Shown here: positions 22,987 to 33,719 of the stretch, one piece after another
Layout: every line of letters starts with the position of its first letter
Numbering within the stretch: position 1 is the first letter of the stretch
Origin: Trigonopsis variabilis
Taxonomy: Eukaryota > Ascomycota > Trigonopsidomycetes > Trigonopsidales > Trigonopsidaceae
NCBI GenBank assembly: GCA_003707065.3
Contig: PPXM03000001.1
Span: 1,116,001 to 1,180,000 of the forward strand
DNA: 64,000 nucleotides
Direction of reading: 5' to 3'
Position numbers and translations under genes: made by a program
Notes under the pieces: generated by a model
The model's input: the letters and a program-made list of their open reading frames with translations, nothing else
Told to the model about the DNA's origin: nothing
Databases searched by the model: none

Positions 22987-23335
22987 TACTGGACTCTATT
23001 TAAACTGGTGCGGGACCTTATAATATAATCAAGGATTACTTCTCTAACGTAAATCACGACCTTTTCATATCGCATTTTTGTAAGCTACCTGATGTCACAA
23101 TCACTTTACCATACTAAGAAGGCATCTCATTTTGTGAGTAGCTAGATGGGTTACTCTACGACTGTCTGTGTGTTACCCCAATCATTATAATCTATTACAT
23201 ATATATATAGAGTTCGAATTCCACGTCTTTTTTGACGAACAAATAATATCCCAAATCACCCATGTCCAGCGCATATAAAGCTCTTGCAAAATATCGTGCA
23301 AAAAGTTAACAAAAAGATACAAAGAATGAAACGAA
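22987..23335. other. Convergent intergenic region with AT repeat
   Basis: About 350 bases between the 3' ends of SRY1 and the cyclin gene. A short (AT)n run lies at about 23198-23210. No gene. Confidence 0.45.
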
Positions 23336-24505
23336 TCAGCAAGCAGGAGCAGCTGGTCCGAGAAACATGCCCGGACCAGGGTTGAAAGGACTCAGGGCAC
23401 AGAGATGACAGTCACAGGGCACAAGACCATGAACCGGCTGCTGCTGTTGTTGCTGCTGTGTGATTTGCATCCATGCCTGGTGTATCAAAGCAGCATTTAC
23501 TTGCTGTTGATAAGGGTGGGCAGGAAAGGGTTGGTAAGTGGCATCCTGGAGTCCATAGTCGACGTGGTAGGGACCAGGCAAGCGCTGGGGAGTGAGATAT
23601 TCACCATAGTAACCATATGGGGAAGGCTCGAGGTTTTGAGCACAAGATAGCCCAGGGGGGACGGCAAGAGGAGGATGAGTGGATAAGATCCCGTTCGGCG
23701 TTTCATAAACAGACGAGACGCCCGAACAAAGACCGGGGGTGTATTTCGAGTCCTCCATCGATTTGAAACCAATACGACCCATGGGAGGAGGAGGTCTAGT
23801 AGGAATTAATGATTCTCCATTATCGATCCAGTTGTACCAACACTCGAGCCATTTCGACCAAGCATCAATGTCACAAGGAGCAGGGTTCATTGCCCACGAC
23901 ATTGCGCCAAGCCATTCGACTTCGAGACCGGTAAGCTCGTCCAAACCGAGTCCAGAAACCATGCTCCACGACTTATTGGTATATGTGTTGTCGTCATGGA
24001 ACTTATTGGCGAGCATTAGAGAAACGACCACGAGCCTGTAAGCATCGACAGTATCAAACGAGGCTTTATCCTTAATGCTTCGGTTCGATAAGTAAACTAA
24101 ACTTAAAAGCACAGTTGGAACAGAGAGACAGGTTGAAGAGAGAAGTTGCGAAACAAACTTGCGAAAAGCAGGTTGACGAACACCATCTCCACCGACAATA
24201 CCAGACACCATGGTCGATAAAAAGTACGCCATCTGGTCGGCTTGATATTCTTTCTGAGCCGGATTGGCCTCCATGTTATCAGACACAGGACCCAATGGTC
24301 GGCCCATCAAAGAATAAGGATTGCCAGGTAGGTGACAATGAGGGGGGGGTGGAGGATGTGGCCACGAATAAGGAGCTGCAGACATTTTCAAAGGCGAGAG
24401 ATTGTTTTGTAAGGGAGCCATGGGAGCGTTTGAGTATAAGGCCTGTTCTTCACCACAAGGCTGAAAAGAATAAAAGGAGTCATAATAACCACCAAAGGAA
24501 GGCAT
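23336..24505 (-). CDS. Clg1/Pcl-type cyclin, putative Pho85 partner
   Basis: Cyclin-box protein of the fungal Pho80/Pcl family, closest in layout to Clg1. 389 aa from the ATG at 24505; the frame continues upstream only through a non-ATG codon. The N-terminal ~75 residues are Pro-, His- and Tyr-rich. The cyclin box runs roughly 90-205: AFRKFVSQLLSSTCLSVPTV, then YRLVVVSLMLANKFHDD, TYTNKSWSMVSGL and LEVEWLGAMSW. The C-terminal half is Pro/Tyr/Gln-rich and ends in a run of seven glutamines followed by a Cys- and Pro-rich tail. Expected to bind a Pho85-type kinase and direct substrate choice. Exact subfamily is uncertain. Confidence 0.8.
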   Translation of the reverse strand: MPSFGGYYDSFYSFQPCGEEQALYSNAPMAPLQNNLSPLKMSAAPYSWPHPPPPPHCHLPGNPYSLMGRPLGPVSDNMEANPAQKEYQADQMAYFLSTMVSGIVGGDGVRQPAFRKFVSQLLSSTCLSVPTVLLSLVYLSNRSIKDKASFDTVDAYRLVVVSLMLANKFHDDNTYTNKSWSMVSGLGLDELTGLEVEWLGAMSWAMNPAPCDIDAWSKWLECWYNWIDNGESLIPTRPPPPMGRIGFKSMEDSKYTPGLCSGVSSVYETPNGILSTHPPLAVPPGLSCAQNLEPSPYGYYGEYLTPQRLPGPYHVDYGLQDATYQPFPAHPYQQQVNAALIHQAWMQITQQQQQQQPVHGLVPCDCHLCALSPFNPGPGMFLGPAAPAC

Positions 24506-25140
24506 GACTAGGAATATAAGGAAAGGGATGGACAAACGGTCCTAACTTAACCAAAGTAGAAAAAGTTATTCAATATCGGTCTTCGATATTTCCACCACGA
24601 TATTCCATGCGACAATCCCAATTTAAGTAAAACAAGTATTTTTTTGTGATAAAACAAATGGATATTTTTCTCAGACAGTCAATCAAGACCTCCGGGAGAC
24701 TTTTCAAAGATCTAATCGATGAGGGCAAGATGACGCGGCAGTCGCGTATCAAACTCAGCTACCCTATCAGATAGAACAAGTAAAAGAAAAGGCTAGGAAC
24801 GACTACTTAGTAAAAAGGTCGTTCCTCAAGCAAAATTTATAAGTAAAAGTAGAAAGGTAGAAAGTTCCTCGTAGAGGAGTGACTAAGACAAGTCGGTGGC
24901 CGATGAAAATTTTTTTGTCCCCACCTTGACAACGCTGCACGTCTGTAACGGATGCCATCTTACGCCGCTAATATTCGACCAATCTCAGCCTAATTAGGCA
25001 ATGCGTCTGCGCTGACATTTATTTCGCTCATCGAGATGTGTCTTTGTACAATGGCAATCGGGCCTCTCATTTTTTTCCCTACTACGCCACCCATGTATAG
25101 CTTGAGTACATCCGGTTGCTACTTCTAAATTACCTTCACT
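24506..25140. other. Intergenic region, cyclin 5' flank and RSC7 3' flank
   Basis: About 635 bases upstream of the cyclin gene and downstream of RSC7, both on the minus strand. It contains a perfect 9-base inverted repeat (24795-24803 with 24818-24826) and several T-rich tracts. No reading frame of interest. Confidence 0.45.
24795..24826. repeat. Perfect 9-bp inverted repeat with 14-nt loop
   Basis: AGGAACGAC at 24795-24803 is followed after 14 bases by its exact reverse complement GTCGTTCCT at 24818-24826. It could form a hairpin in DNA or RNA, or be a site for a dimeric factor in the cyclin promoter. Chance cannot be excluded for arms this short. Confidence 0.5.
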
Positions 25141-26821
25141 TTAATCTTTTTTGTTCAACCTTGTCGTAGTGTCTGCAGCAACCCATCGCCGTTCCCACTC
25201 TTTTTCTCGGTCCTGCTGCTGGATGATAGCTTGTCGGATGGCCGTATCGGTGACACAAGACACAATGTCCATAGGAACATCCTTCAGACCGGTGATTAGA
25301 CTAGGAGGAATGGCCATGACGGTATCAATCACTAATGCTTTAGACACTGAAGGCTGAGACCCAGGCTCGGTTTTGATTTGGTCAGACGAGTCCTGAGGAC
25401 AGTCCCATCGAGCATGACTAGGCTGACTGGCCTCGGGGAAATGAGTGATTCCAGTGTGAGGTTCGTAGACCCCATCATCCCAAATCTTTCTCCTCTGAAG
25501 CGATAAAGTGTGGTTGTATCCGCTAGATGCTTGAGCATGTTCAAGCATCCAGTTTTCGTCCGTAACAATCACCCGTTTCTTTTTGATTACCAGTGGGTCT
25601 CTGAAAATGTCTCGATTGATCGGCGGAGTGGCCGAATACTGGTGATAGACAGCACTAGCGCCATGCCAGGCCACATATTGGTTCTTATTATATTCCTCCC
25701 CTGGCGGCGGTAGCCGATCTTCGGGTACAGCAATTTCTCCCTCGACCGCTCCTTCTTGTCTAGCGCGAGTCTCGTAATAGTCGTCAATGACTCGCTTGCC
25801 TCCAATTATAATTTTAGCACCAAACTCTCGAAACACCGATCTTGCGGTCACAACACCTATAGCGCGCCCCTTGTAAGAATGAGGAATGATATCTCGATCG
25901 ATCAAATCAAACTTCTCTTCTTCATCCAGAATAATTTTATGTAACAGCGGATGTTTCTGGAAAAATAAATAAGAATCTCGAAAATTCATGCACCGAGCAG
26001 GCTCCGTAGATAGCATGAAAAGCTGCTTGCCATGTCCTCGTATCGTAAATGTCCGACATCTATAATCCCTTCCTCCGGCCAAATATCCATTTTCATCCAC
26101 TTTGGTCTCGCCCAAAGGATCTGTTTCCAATATCAGCTCACCCCGTTCTAACTGGTACGGGTTCCCATTGGGATCAAGTGGTATAGCTGCCGTATGTCTC
26201 CGGCTACCTGATTTTTTTGATCCTGGCTTTCGCCCTCGCCTTGATGGGGTCCCGTCGTGGCCTGACCCCGGTGGTCGTCCGCGTCCGCGTTTCTTAGGAG
26301 GTTCATTCTCGTCGTCGTTCGGAATAAGAGGAGGTCTGCCTCTTCGTCGTCGAGGGGGCTCATCACCCGCTTCTTCTTCTTCCTCCCCTGCTCCCGCTTC
26401 TCCTCCTTCTTCCTCTTCCTCGTCTTCTTCATCTTCGTCCTCGTCATCATCGTCATCGTCGTCGTCATCATCTGGAGGAGGAGGAATATCATCATCGTCG
26501 TTTTCATCCTCTTCGTGTTCCTCTTCACCTGCGCCGGTTTGTTGCTCTTCGTTTTCTTCGTTCTCTTCCTCCTCTGCCTGGTCATTCGCATCAACCATTG
26601 ATGTATCTTCCTGTCCATCGGAGGATTGTGCCTCTTCTTCGGCAGGCGCTTTCACACGCATACTCACGCGGCCTGATTTCCGGGCTGAAGTTAGAACCAT
26701 ATTCAAAGCAGACAAAAGAAAGCCTCGGTAACGCAAGAGCAGCGTGCCAAACAAACAAATCTCCAAAAATCACAGAAGCTTAATTGATTACTAACTTACC
26801 CGATCGTCGACGAGGTGGCAT
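25141..26821 (-). CDS. RSC7: Rsc7/Npl6-family chromatin-remodelling subunit
   Basis: Fungal subunit of the RSC/SWI-SNF remodellers (Rsc7/Swp82 family), nuclear. Two exons: a 22-nt first exon 26800-26821 and 25141-26684, joined over a 115-nt intron (GTAAGT ... CTAACTTCAG); 521 aa. The true N-terminus is MPPRRRSARKSGRVSMRV; the ATG inside the long frame lies in the intron. Residues about 30-190 are low complexity: Glu/Asp runs (EEDEEEEEGG), then RRRGRPPL and RGRGRPPGSG, which are AT-hook-like. The conserved Rsc7 domain follows (GGRDYRCRTFTIRGHGKQLF, RDSYLFFQKHPLLHKI, FGAKIIIGGKRVIDDYYE, VAWHGASAVYHQYSATPPI). The acidic tract makes a long Ser-rich shadow frame on the other strand that is not a gene. 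Confidence 0.92.
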
Positions 26822-27089
26822 GTCGGTCTGACTTGAATTGATGAGACGGTGCTCTCAATAATTTGATGATGGTGAGGTGTCGGTAGCAACAAGATGTAGC
26901 GATTCGATATCGCAGGCCTTCAAAACTTTCACAACTCACAGAAATTGTCTATTGTGTCACCTGCAAAGTTTCTCTAGGGTCATATAAAACTACACTTGGC
27001 TGCCGTCAAGTATAAGAAGTGTCGCCATGAAACTACAAAAAGAGACTCTCCATGCCGTCCTACGAAACGTCGATAGAAATACCAACTAT

Positions 27090-28005
27090 TCAGAATATCA
27101 ATCTACCAATCCAATTTAAAGGTATATAATCATAGAATGTATCATTAACCACGGCCCAACCGAAAACAGAACACCAAAAGAACACCACTGTTTGAGCGGC
27201 CCAGCCGCTAAAAAAATTAAGCCACAATGTCTCTAGAATCTTGGGAAAGGTCATTATTGTAGAAACGCGAATTGAAGGCGATGGGGTTTCTTGCACTAGA
27301 TCTTAAGATGGGTGACTGATCAAGTCCAGCCAAGAGATTAAGACTTGGGGTTCTATCTCTTGACACTGGCGAAACACATCGAGGAGTTTTTGAATTGACA
27401 ATTCGAAGTAACTCATCTAGGGCTTCTTTAGTGGACGATCCGTATAGCGACAAAGTCGATCTTCGGCGTTGAGACATAGATGGACGTCGCGAAAGACGTC
27501 CCTTAGAGGGTGATGATGAATACAACAGTTCATAATCATCCCCAGATACTGTCGGACTCAAAGGACTTCCGAGATCGAGTTTATTAGTAAGAGGGGAGAC
27601 AACATTAAATGCCAGAGGCGGAAAAGGCTTTGGAGATAGAATTTGCTCATCTGGTCCCTCTGCTTTGGGACTTTCAAGAGACGTTGGTTTTTGTGGATCC
27701 GAGTCAATCTTTAAAGGATCTATAGCTTTTTCTTCATCTACCTCTCCGCTGTTGGGTGACCCAGTGCTGTGAGTACCGAGTCGCGAAGGAAGAGCGAGCT
27801 TTAATGTCGGCAGCACAATCGTATTCGGTCTCACAGGTTTTGGGGCAATCAGAGTCGAGTGAACAATCGAAGACCTTCTCAAGTGGTTTCGAGAAGCGTC
27901 ATGCATTGCCAGCATATCCATCAGATTGTCCTGAAGGTTCAACCGGTCTTGTATTGATGTATCATAGTCTTCCGACATTTCGAAAAGCGGCTCAAAGTCT
28001 GTCAT
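27090..28005 (-). CDS. Unknown Ser/Pro-rich protein with C-terminal membrane segment
   Basis: I do not recognise this protein. The first frame, 246 codons from the ATG at 28005, is Ser/Pro-rich and disordered (SPLTNKLDLGSPLSP, SRRPSMSQRRRSTLS), with many potential CDK or PKA sites. A second frame overlaps its end and encodes a hydrophobic helix (FFSGWAAQTVVFFWCSVFGWAV) near the stop. A 34-nt intron at 27233-27266 (GTTTCT ... TTCTAG) joins them in frame, giving exons 27267-28005 and 27090-27232 and a 293-aa product ending IPLNWIGRLIF. The donor is weak, but ERD2 in this window also uses a GTTTGT donor and the length fits the local intron class. A membrane-anchored regulatory protein is an inference only. 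Confidence 0.65.
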
Positions 28006-28269
28006 GACTGGGGACGTGCGTGTTGATCAGGAGAAAGTCGGATAGGAAAAGGTGGGTTCTCTGGGGTAAGCAAAGCCGGCAAGCAGGACGGGTGCGTGTG
28101 TTACATTCGCCCTAGCGACCCGGCCTTTGGCGCGTGAAAATCGGTCCCGAGCCAGCTCAACAAGGATTCATAATCAGCTACGAGTACTGAATTAAATGAC
28201 ATACTTTAGTTTAGGAGACACCACAATAACAGATCTCATGGAAAGATCTAATTAGATGGAAGGAACCGG

Positions 28270-29799
28270 CTATGCTCCGGTGTCTTCTTCCTCTGACCGT
28301 TCTTTAATAATCAAGTCCTTACCCTCTAGGCGGCGATAGATATCTTTGACATCGTCTGTCGTGGTCTCGAAATGACTGGTGGCATCGTAGCTTTTCGAGA
28401 TAAACACATTATCCTTGGTGCCGTCCTCCAAAGGTTCATACAAAGTGGCAATGCCCATGAACTGCTCCTTAATCGGACCCAAGAGCTTCAAAGCAGGAGC
28501 GATTTCGAGATGTGGCTTGTCCGTCTCGATGATAGTAGATACAATGGCCACATAAAAGTTCTTGGGGGTCACATTGTGGTTGGCAGAGACCATGGCCACA
28601 TAGATATCGTGCTTGCGACCCACTTGGTTTTGAGGAATGACAATCTGGAGTGAATCTAAATTGTCCGTTTTGGGAATAGGATGTTCCAAGATACACATTG
28701 CTCGGATTACACGAGCTGTTTCTCGAACTTTATCAGGGAAATAGGTAGGGTCGCCAATTATTTTCTTGGCTCTGGCAATCTCTTCCCCTGAGCGGATCCC
28801 AACTGCTTTTCCGTCCTCATAGATTATCTCATCGACCGGCTTATCCAACATGTATGTGCCACCATAGATGGCCGAAAGACGAGCAAAGCCTTGCGGTAGT
28901 TCGCCCAGCCCGTAAAGAGGATAGATATAAGGAGACTTGCCATATCTGGCCATAGAAGACAAGTACAGTAAAATCCTTTCAATGGTCTCTCTGGCTGGTT
29001 TATGCACATAATCATCGTCAAGATATAAGGCCATGGCGTGTCCGATAAAGTCGCGCGTGCCAGGCTCAAGACCAAATTTATAATAGACATCGCTCATTGT
29101 CGCCTTATCGAGGTCGAATCCTCCATGAGTAGTAGGATCGTCAGCTCGATAAGCTCCAACAAACTCGAAAAACTTCTTCATCCGGCGTTTCTCAAATAGA
29201 CCCATCAACGGCGATCGAACAGCTTCATATTCCGACGAGGGCACTTTAGCAATATTACCTCCGCGGTAAACATAGCTACCGGAAATTTGCTTGAACTCGA
29301 TATATCTAGTCACGCCGGTGTTGTAAAGAATATTGGTGAGTTCACCATTGGCCATAAGAAACTTGGGAATAAGATCGATATTCCAATCTCTATCACGCCC
29401 AAACGCAGGATCGGGAGTATTACCTGGGCGGAACTTATTATAAAGCTATGATTAATCAAATGTCCACTTGATCTCGTTGTACCTGAGTGAGATTGAGACT
29501 AGCGCTCTCCCTAGAAAGAAGGTCAATATGGATGCGTTTTGTTAATATTTACCCTCCATAATGATCTTGGCGATCAATGTGAAGAACCTTCTTTCCTTCA
29601 ACCGAAAGAATTCCCGATAAAAGACATTCAGTAAGTCCTATCGAGTTAGAAGGGGCTGTCCTTATCAAGATCAAATTACCTGTGCCTATAGTGACTCAAA
29701 TCATCCCAAAGAATGGGAATAACCAGTCGTGTTAACATGCTTATTTAAATAAACTAATCAATTCTCACCTAAAACAATGACGTCGTATTCCTCATCCAT
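28270..29799 (-). CDS. GDI1: Rab GDP-dissociation inhibitor
   Basis: Extracts and recycles prenylated GDP-bound Rab GTPases between membranes and cytosol. Five exons: 29769-29799, 29680-29685, 29553-29637, 29483-29510, 28270-29445, with introns of 83, 42, 42 and 37 nt; 441 aa, normal for GDI. The N-terminus reads [21 protein letters not shown], then [27 protein letters not shown]. The 6-nt exon 2 supplies Gly-Thr of the glycine-rich GTGLTE motif. Later blocks include the Rab-binding [21 protein letters not shown] and [26 protein letters not shown], which distinguishes it as GDI. The open frame beginning at 29355 lacks the first 80 or so residues. Confidence 0.96.
29680..29685 (-). other. GDI1: 6-nt micro-exon of GDI1
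   Basis: Read on the minus strand, GCACAG lies between ...CACTATAG and GTAATTTG. It joins a leading G and a trailing GA to make Gly-Thr-Gly, completing VIVL-GTG-LTEC. The GTGLTE loop is invariant in the GDI/REP family. Skipping the exon keeps the frame but yields VLGLTEC, losing two residues of the loop. Confidence 0.88.
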
Positions 29800-30098
29800 G
29801 GCGGTGTTGTCAGGCAAGATTAACCAAGGCTACGCTCGTGTGACGGAGGTGTGGGCAAGGTTGTTATTTAACGTGCTCACAGAGAACCATGTAAGAATCG
29901 CGAGACACTATTTCATTCATTTGAATCCATTCGTTCTAGAATCTGCCTACTGATACTTTCTTCTTAGGACAGATACGTTCGGGATGGCAATCCACAGGAC
30001 GGGCACGTAGCTACGAACTCTGTCCTCGTAGAAAAAAAGATATGATAAGTATAATATATTGTTTAAACATGCCTTGCCACACGGTTGGATATTTACAT

Positions 30099-31002
30099 TT
30101 ATTCTTTTGCTTCCGTAGGGGACTCCGAGTTCGATTCTGGCGATGAAAGTTGTTGGGCAAGTTCCTGCATACCCTGAGTGTCATGATAAGCATGAAAGAC
30201 AGCTAATGCTTGTGGAAACGTCTTTATTGACAGTTCAGCGTCTCCCAATCGAGGAGCAAATCGTTCAATCTTGAGGCCGGCGACTTTGCGGACGACGTCC
30301 TTAATATGAGAGGATGAGATCGCAGTGGGTTCTTCGGGGACTATATCTGAGAGGCCATAGATGGCTATGCAGAATCGATCCAGTTCCTCTCCTAACAATT
30401 CGTCATAATCTTCTGGTAACGATAAATAACGTTCTCTAAAATGCTGAAATTCAACCTCGGGAGAAAACTTCGTTTGAGCATCGCACCACGCATCCTGACG
30501 TTCCAATAAAACTTGACGAATGCCTTTCATGGTCTTTCGTAGTAGTGAAATCTTGTCTTTGGCTCCTCGTAAAGGAGTCTGGGATTCGGTTCGGGCTTTG
30601 GAGACATGTCCACCACTGCCGTACCAATCAAACAAAATAGCTCCCTCTCGTCGTAAAATATTCATTTCTTTCAAGCATTTGTACCAAAGAACATGAAGAT
30701 CTTGGAAACCCTTGCGACGAAGTTCCTGTACAGTCCATGCCCGTATATCTATCAGTCAGTCTCTATTCATTTCCCATTCACTGGATTGTTCAATTACCTG
30801 AATTAAGCAGGACATCTTCTTCTGACAAGAACTTCTTGTCTCGAAAGAAGCCCCAGAGCGGGTGATCATCCGGAGTCTTTATCGAGGCTGTAGTAGGAGT
30901 CACCGGAGGTTCATGACGGACAGTTAACTGCTTTACCTTAATAGGCTGAACTCGTCTATAAAGCCTTGCCGATGTATGAAGGCCCCTCGTCACTCGATTC
31001 AT
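30099..31002 (-). CDS. MRPL4: Mitochondrial large-subunit ribosomal protein uL29m
   Basis: Homologue of yeast Mrpl4 and human MRPL47, part of the 54S mitoribosome near the tunnel exit. Exons 30798-31002 and 30099-30748, with a 49-nt intron; 284 aa from the ATG at 31002. The first residues MNRVTRGLHTSARLYRR are a typical mitochondrial presequence. The diagnostic block spans the splice: HPLWGFFRDKKFL, then RAWTVQELRRKGFQDLHVLWYKCLKEMNIL. A helical domain follows up to about 270, with an acidic Ser-rich end. The frame starting at 30674 lacks the presequence and the signature block. Confidence 0.93.
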
Positions 31003-31338
31003 AGCAGCGAGCCTAAAATTTTGACTTGACAACCTGATCTCAACCTCGGGAACAACGTGTGAGACGGTGACAGATGGACAACGCCATGCACCTATGGAGA
31101 GAATGCAGGAAGGATGAGACTAATTGAGCGTAGTGTAATCTTCTGTTTTTCCTTTGATTTTTGTATGTGACTCTAGATTTTCCATCCTCCTTCGATGCTA
31201 TTTAGCCGGCTTGAATAGTCTACCAAGGGTGCTCACTATTTCCCCCACTAATATAGTAACGACTCCACTGCTACTCTCACTATTTTGGTTCGATCAAGAT
31301 CCGTCACAACAGCAACAAAGAACTTGAGCAAAGACTAA
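31003..31338. other. Divergent intergenic region MRPL4 / NSP1
   Basis: About 335 bases between divergent genes. No feature beyond presumed promoters. Confidence 0.45.
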
Positions 31339-33460
31339 ATGTGTACGTGTTTCTCAAGAACAAAGAGCAATCCCTTACACTTGAAAACTGATTTACAATG
31401 ATATCTATCGGATCTTAGCTCTTGTTGCCCGTTTACAATACTAACTGCAGCTGGTTCCACAGGGTTTGTTTTCGGCCAATCTGGCGCTTCTAGCGGTACA
31501 TACATCACCCAAAACTATCTAATCCCTAGGTTCTAAGAAATCTGGTGGCTCTGATACATCGGACTCGTCCAAAAAGTCGACTGGCTCTACTACAAGTTTC
31601 TTCTCTTTTGGCTCTAGCTCTGGCTCTGGCTCGGGCTCAGGCTCTGGCTCGGACTATAAAAGTGCTTTTGAGTTTCCCTCGTCTTCCACTTCCCAGAGTG
31701 CTAATAAAGGCAGTACGCTGGGGAAATCTTCTCTGAATCAATCCACTACTTTTGGTGACTCTTCCGCTGCACCATCCTTTGGGTCCAAAGCTTCCTCTTC
31801 TGGGTCGACAGCGCCCAGTTTTGGAAACACTTCCTCACCAAAACCATCTTTTAGTTTTGGTGGCGGAGCTTCCTCAGGCACCGGTAGCACAGGAAGTTTC
31901 TACTCTTTTGGGTCTTCAGCCAACTCCGATGATGGCAAGAAATCCGACAAAAGTGGACCGACCTCCTTGGCTGCCTCAAAGCCTTCTGATGAGCCGTCTA
32001 AAGCCGTTTCCACTGATGCATCAACCAATCCTTCATCTGGTAAGCCTGCCTTTACTTTGACTGCTTCTCTTGATGCCTCCCGCAAACGCGATCTATCTAA
32101 TCATAGCTCTGATCACTCAGAAGCTAACAAGCACGTCAATAAGCGTGGTTTTAATTTCGGGCCGCCGGCTTCATCAACTGAAGATAAGCCTGGTGATAAA
32201 CCTACACTGAGGTTTGGGACAACTGGGTCCTGGACTACCACGAGTAGTAATGGCAGCACTGATTCAAAACCTGCTCTTAGCTTTGGCTCTACCGCAGATG
32301 CTGCAAAGAACACTCAAAAGCCAACTTTGTTTTCCGGCTCTTCTGGCTCTGCTGGTTCTGCTGGCTCTGCTGCCTCTGCTGCCTCTGTTGGCTCTGCTGC
32401 CTCTGCTGCCTCTGTTGGCTCTGCTGGCTCAGATACTACTGCTAAGCCTACGCTTAGCTTTGGGTCTACAAGCGATGCAGCTAAGACCAGCGATAAGTCT
32501 GCCTCTAGTTTTCCGTCATCAAATGATGCTGAGAAGACCGGTGTAAAGCCCTCCGGTTCTGGCTTATCAGAAACCGCCACAAATGCCTCAGACAAACCGG
32601 CCACTTTATCATTTGGACAGACAAAGATGAATAATGAAAGTGCAAAGACCGCATCTTTGTTTGGCTCTGGCGGCCAGAACCCTGCAGAAAAGAAGGAAGA
32701 TAGCTCTAAGAAACCCTTCTCTCTAGGACCTAGTGGCCCTTCCCTTACTAGCAAGGATGAAGGGGCTCCCAATGCTGGTAAAGGGGCTTCACAATCAAAG
32801 GCCCTTGCGCCAGTTGCAGCTCCGCCATCTATTAAAAACAAAACAATGGATGATATCATCAGCGACTGGACGGCCGCTTTGGTTAAATGCTCCACCCAAT
32901 TCGAAAAGCAAGCTGAAACGATCGCCCAGTGGGATAAGATCATTATCGAAAATGGAGAGAAGATCTCGATCTTGTTTGGAGAGACCGTCCAGGCAGCTCA
33001 GATGGAGGCCAAGATTGACCAGCTTCTTGCCTTCACGGAAAGTCAACAAGAAGAGTTAGATGCCCTTTTGACGAACTACGAGAAGCAAGCAGATGAAATG
33101 CTGGGAGGGTTCATGGGACTCGATGGAATGCTGCAGCCAGCTGACCAGGAGCGTGAAAAGGCATATCAGTTGGCTGAGCGGCTCGACGACCAACTCGAAG
33201 GCATGGGACGGAATCTCAAGACAATGGTGGACGAAATTAACAAAGCTTCTACCCTGTCAAGTAAACAATCTACCGACAAGTCGATGAATGACGAGGATCC
33301 ACTTTCTCAGATAGTTAAAATTCTCAACTCCCATCTTGCTGGGTTGCAGTGGGTTGATGCGAAATCAGTGGAGCTCGATGGTAAGCTAAGCAAGCTGGGA
33401 AAGATGGAAGCCAAAGGAAGAGGACAACTGGATGTGATGGATGATCATTTTCGCCGATGA
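31339..33460 (+). CDS. NSP1: FG-nucleoporin Nsp1
   Basis: Central-channel nucleoporin. Three exons: 31339-31342, 31451-31495, 31530-33460, with introns of 108 and 34 nt; 659 aa. The first coding exon is only ATG plus one base. The protein starts MSGSTGFVFGQSGASSGSKK and continues through a long FG/FSFG/Ser-Gly-rich region to about residue 440, with KPxLSFGST-type repeats and a (SAG/SAA/SVG)n minisatellite. The C-terminal ~200 residues are the Nsp1_C coiled coil (KTMDDIISDWTAALVKCSTQFEKQ, MEAKIDQLLAFTESQQEELD), which pairs with Nup57, Nup49 and Nic96. The first in-frame ATG after the repeat start is at 31967, so a simple frame search loses the first FG segment. Confidence 0.93.
32334..32432 (+). 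repeat. NSP1: Coding minisatellite in NSP1
   Basis: Imperfect tandem array of GGCTCTGCT / GCCTCTGCT / GCCTCTGTT units, encoding repeated Ser-Ala-Gly, Ser-Ala-Ala and Ser-Val-Gly triplets in the FG region. The unit is a multiple of three, so length change keeps the frame. Confidence 0.75.
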
Positions 33461-33719
33461 GCGGACGGATATTGTAAAATAGTACAAGACTTAATTATGG
33501 AATCGTTGATAACTAATAGTACATGAGAGTTGGAGAGATTATAGAATATCGAGTTAGAGTAGGGGAGCACAATATGAGAGAGCATAGACCAGTAGGGAGA
33601 AATGTCAATGTGTCCTTTATTAGAGGGAGGACTCCAGACGGTGCCCAACCGACGACAGTCGTAACCAGCCAACAGAAAGGTGCAGTTTAGAAACATAGAT
33701 AAAGACAAGGACCATGCAA

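Noticed and set aside
26102-26731. Long Ser-rich plus-strand frame of 209 codons
   Set aside because: It is the reverse complement of the acidic and AT-hook-rich coding region of RSC7; a compositional shadow.
27217-27296. Apparent +1 frameshift between two overlapping frames of the unknown membrane protein
   Set aside because: A 34-nt GT-AG intron restores the frame and fits the local intron length class, so recoding is not needed.
32214-32546. Leu/Ala-rich frame overlapping NSP1
   Set aside because: Frame-shifted reading of the Ser-Ala-Gly minisatellite; a shadow of NSP1.
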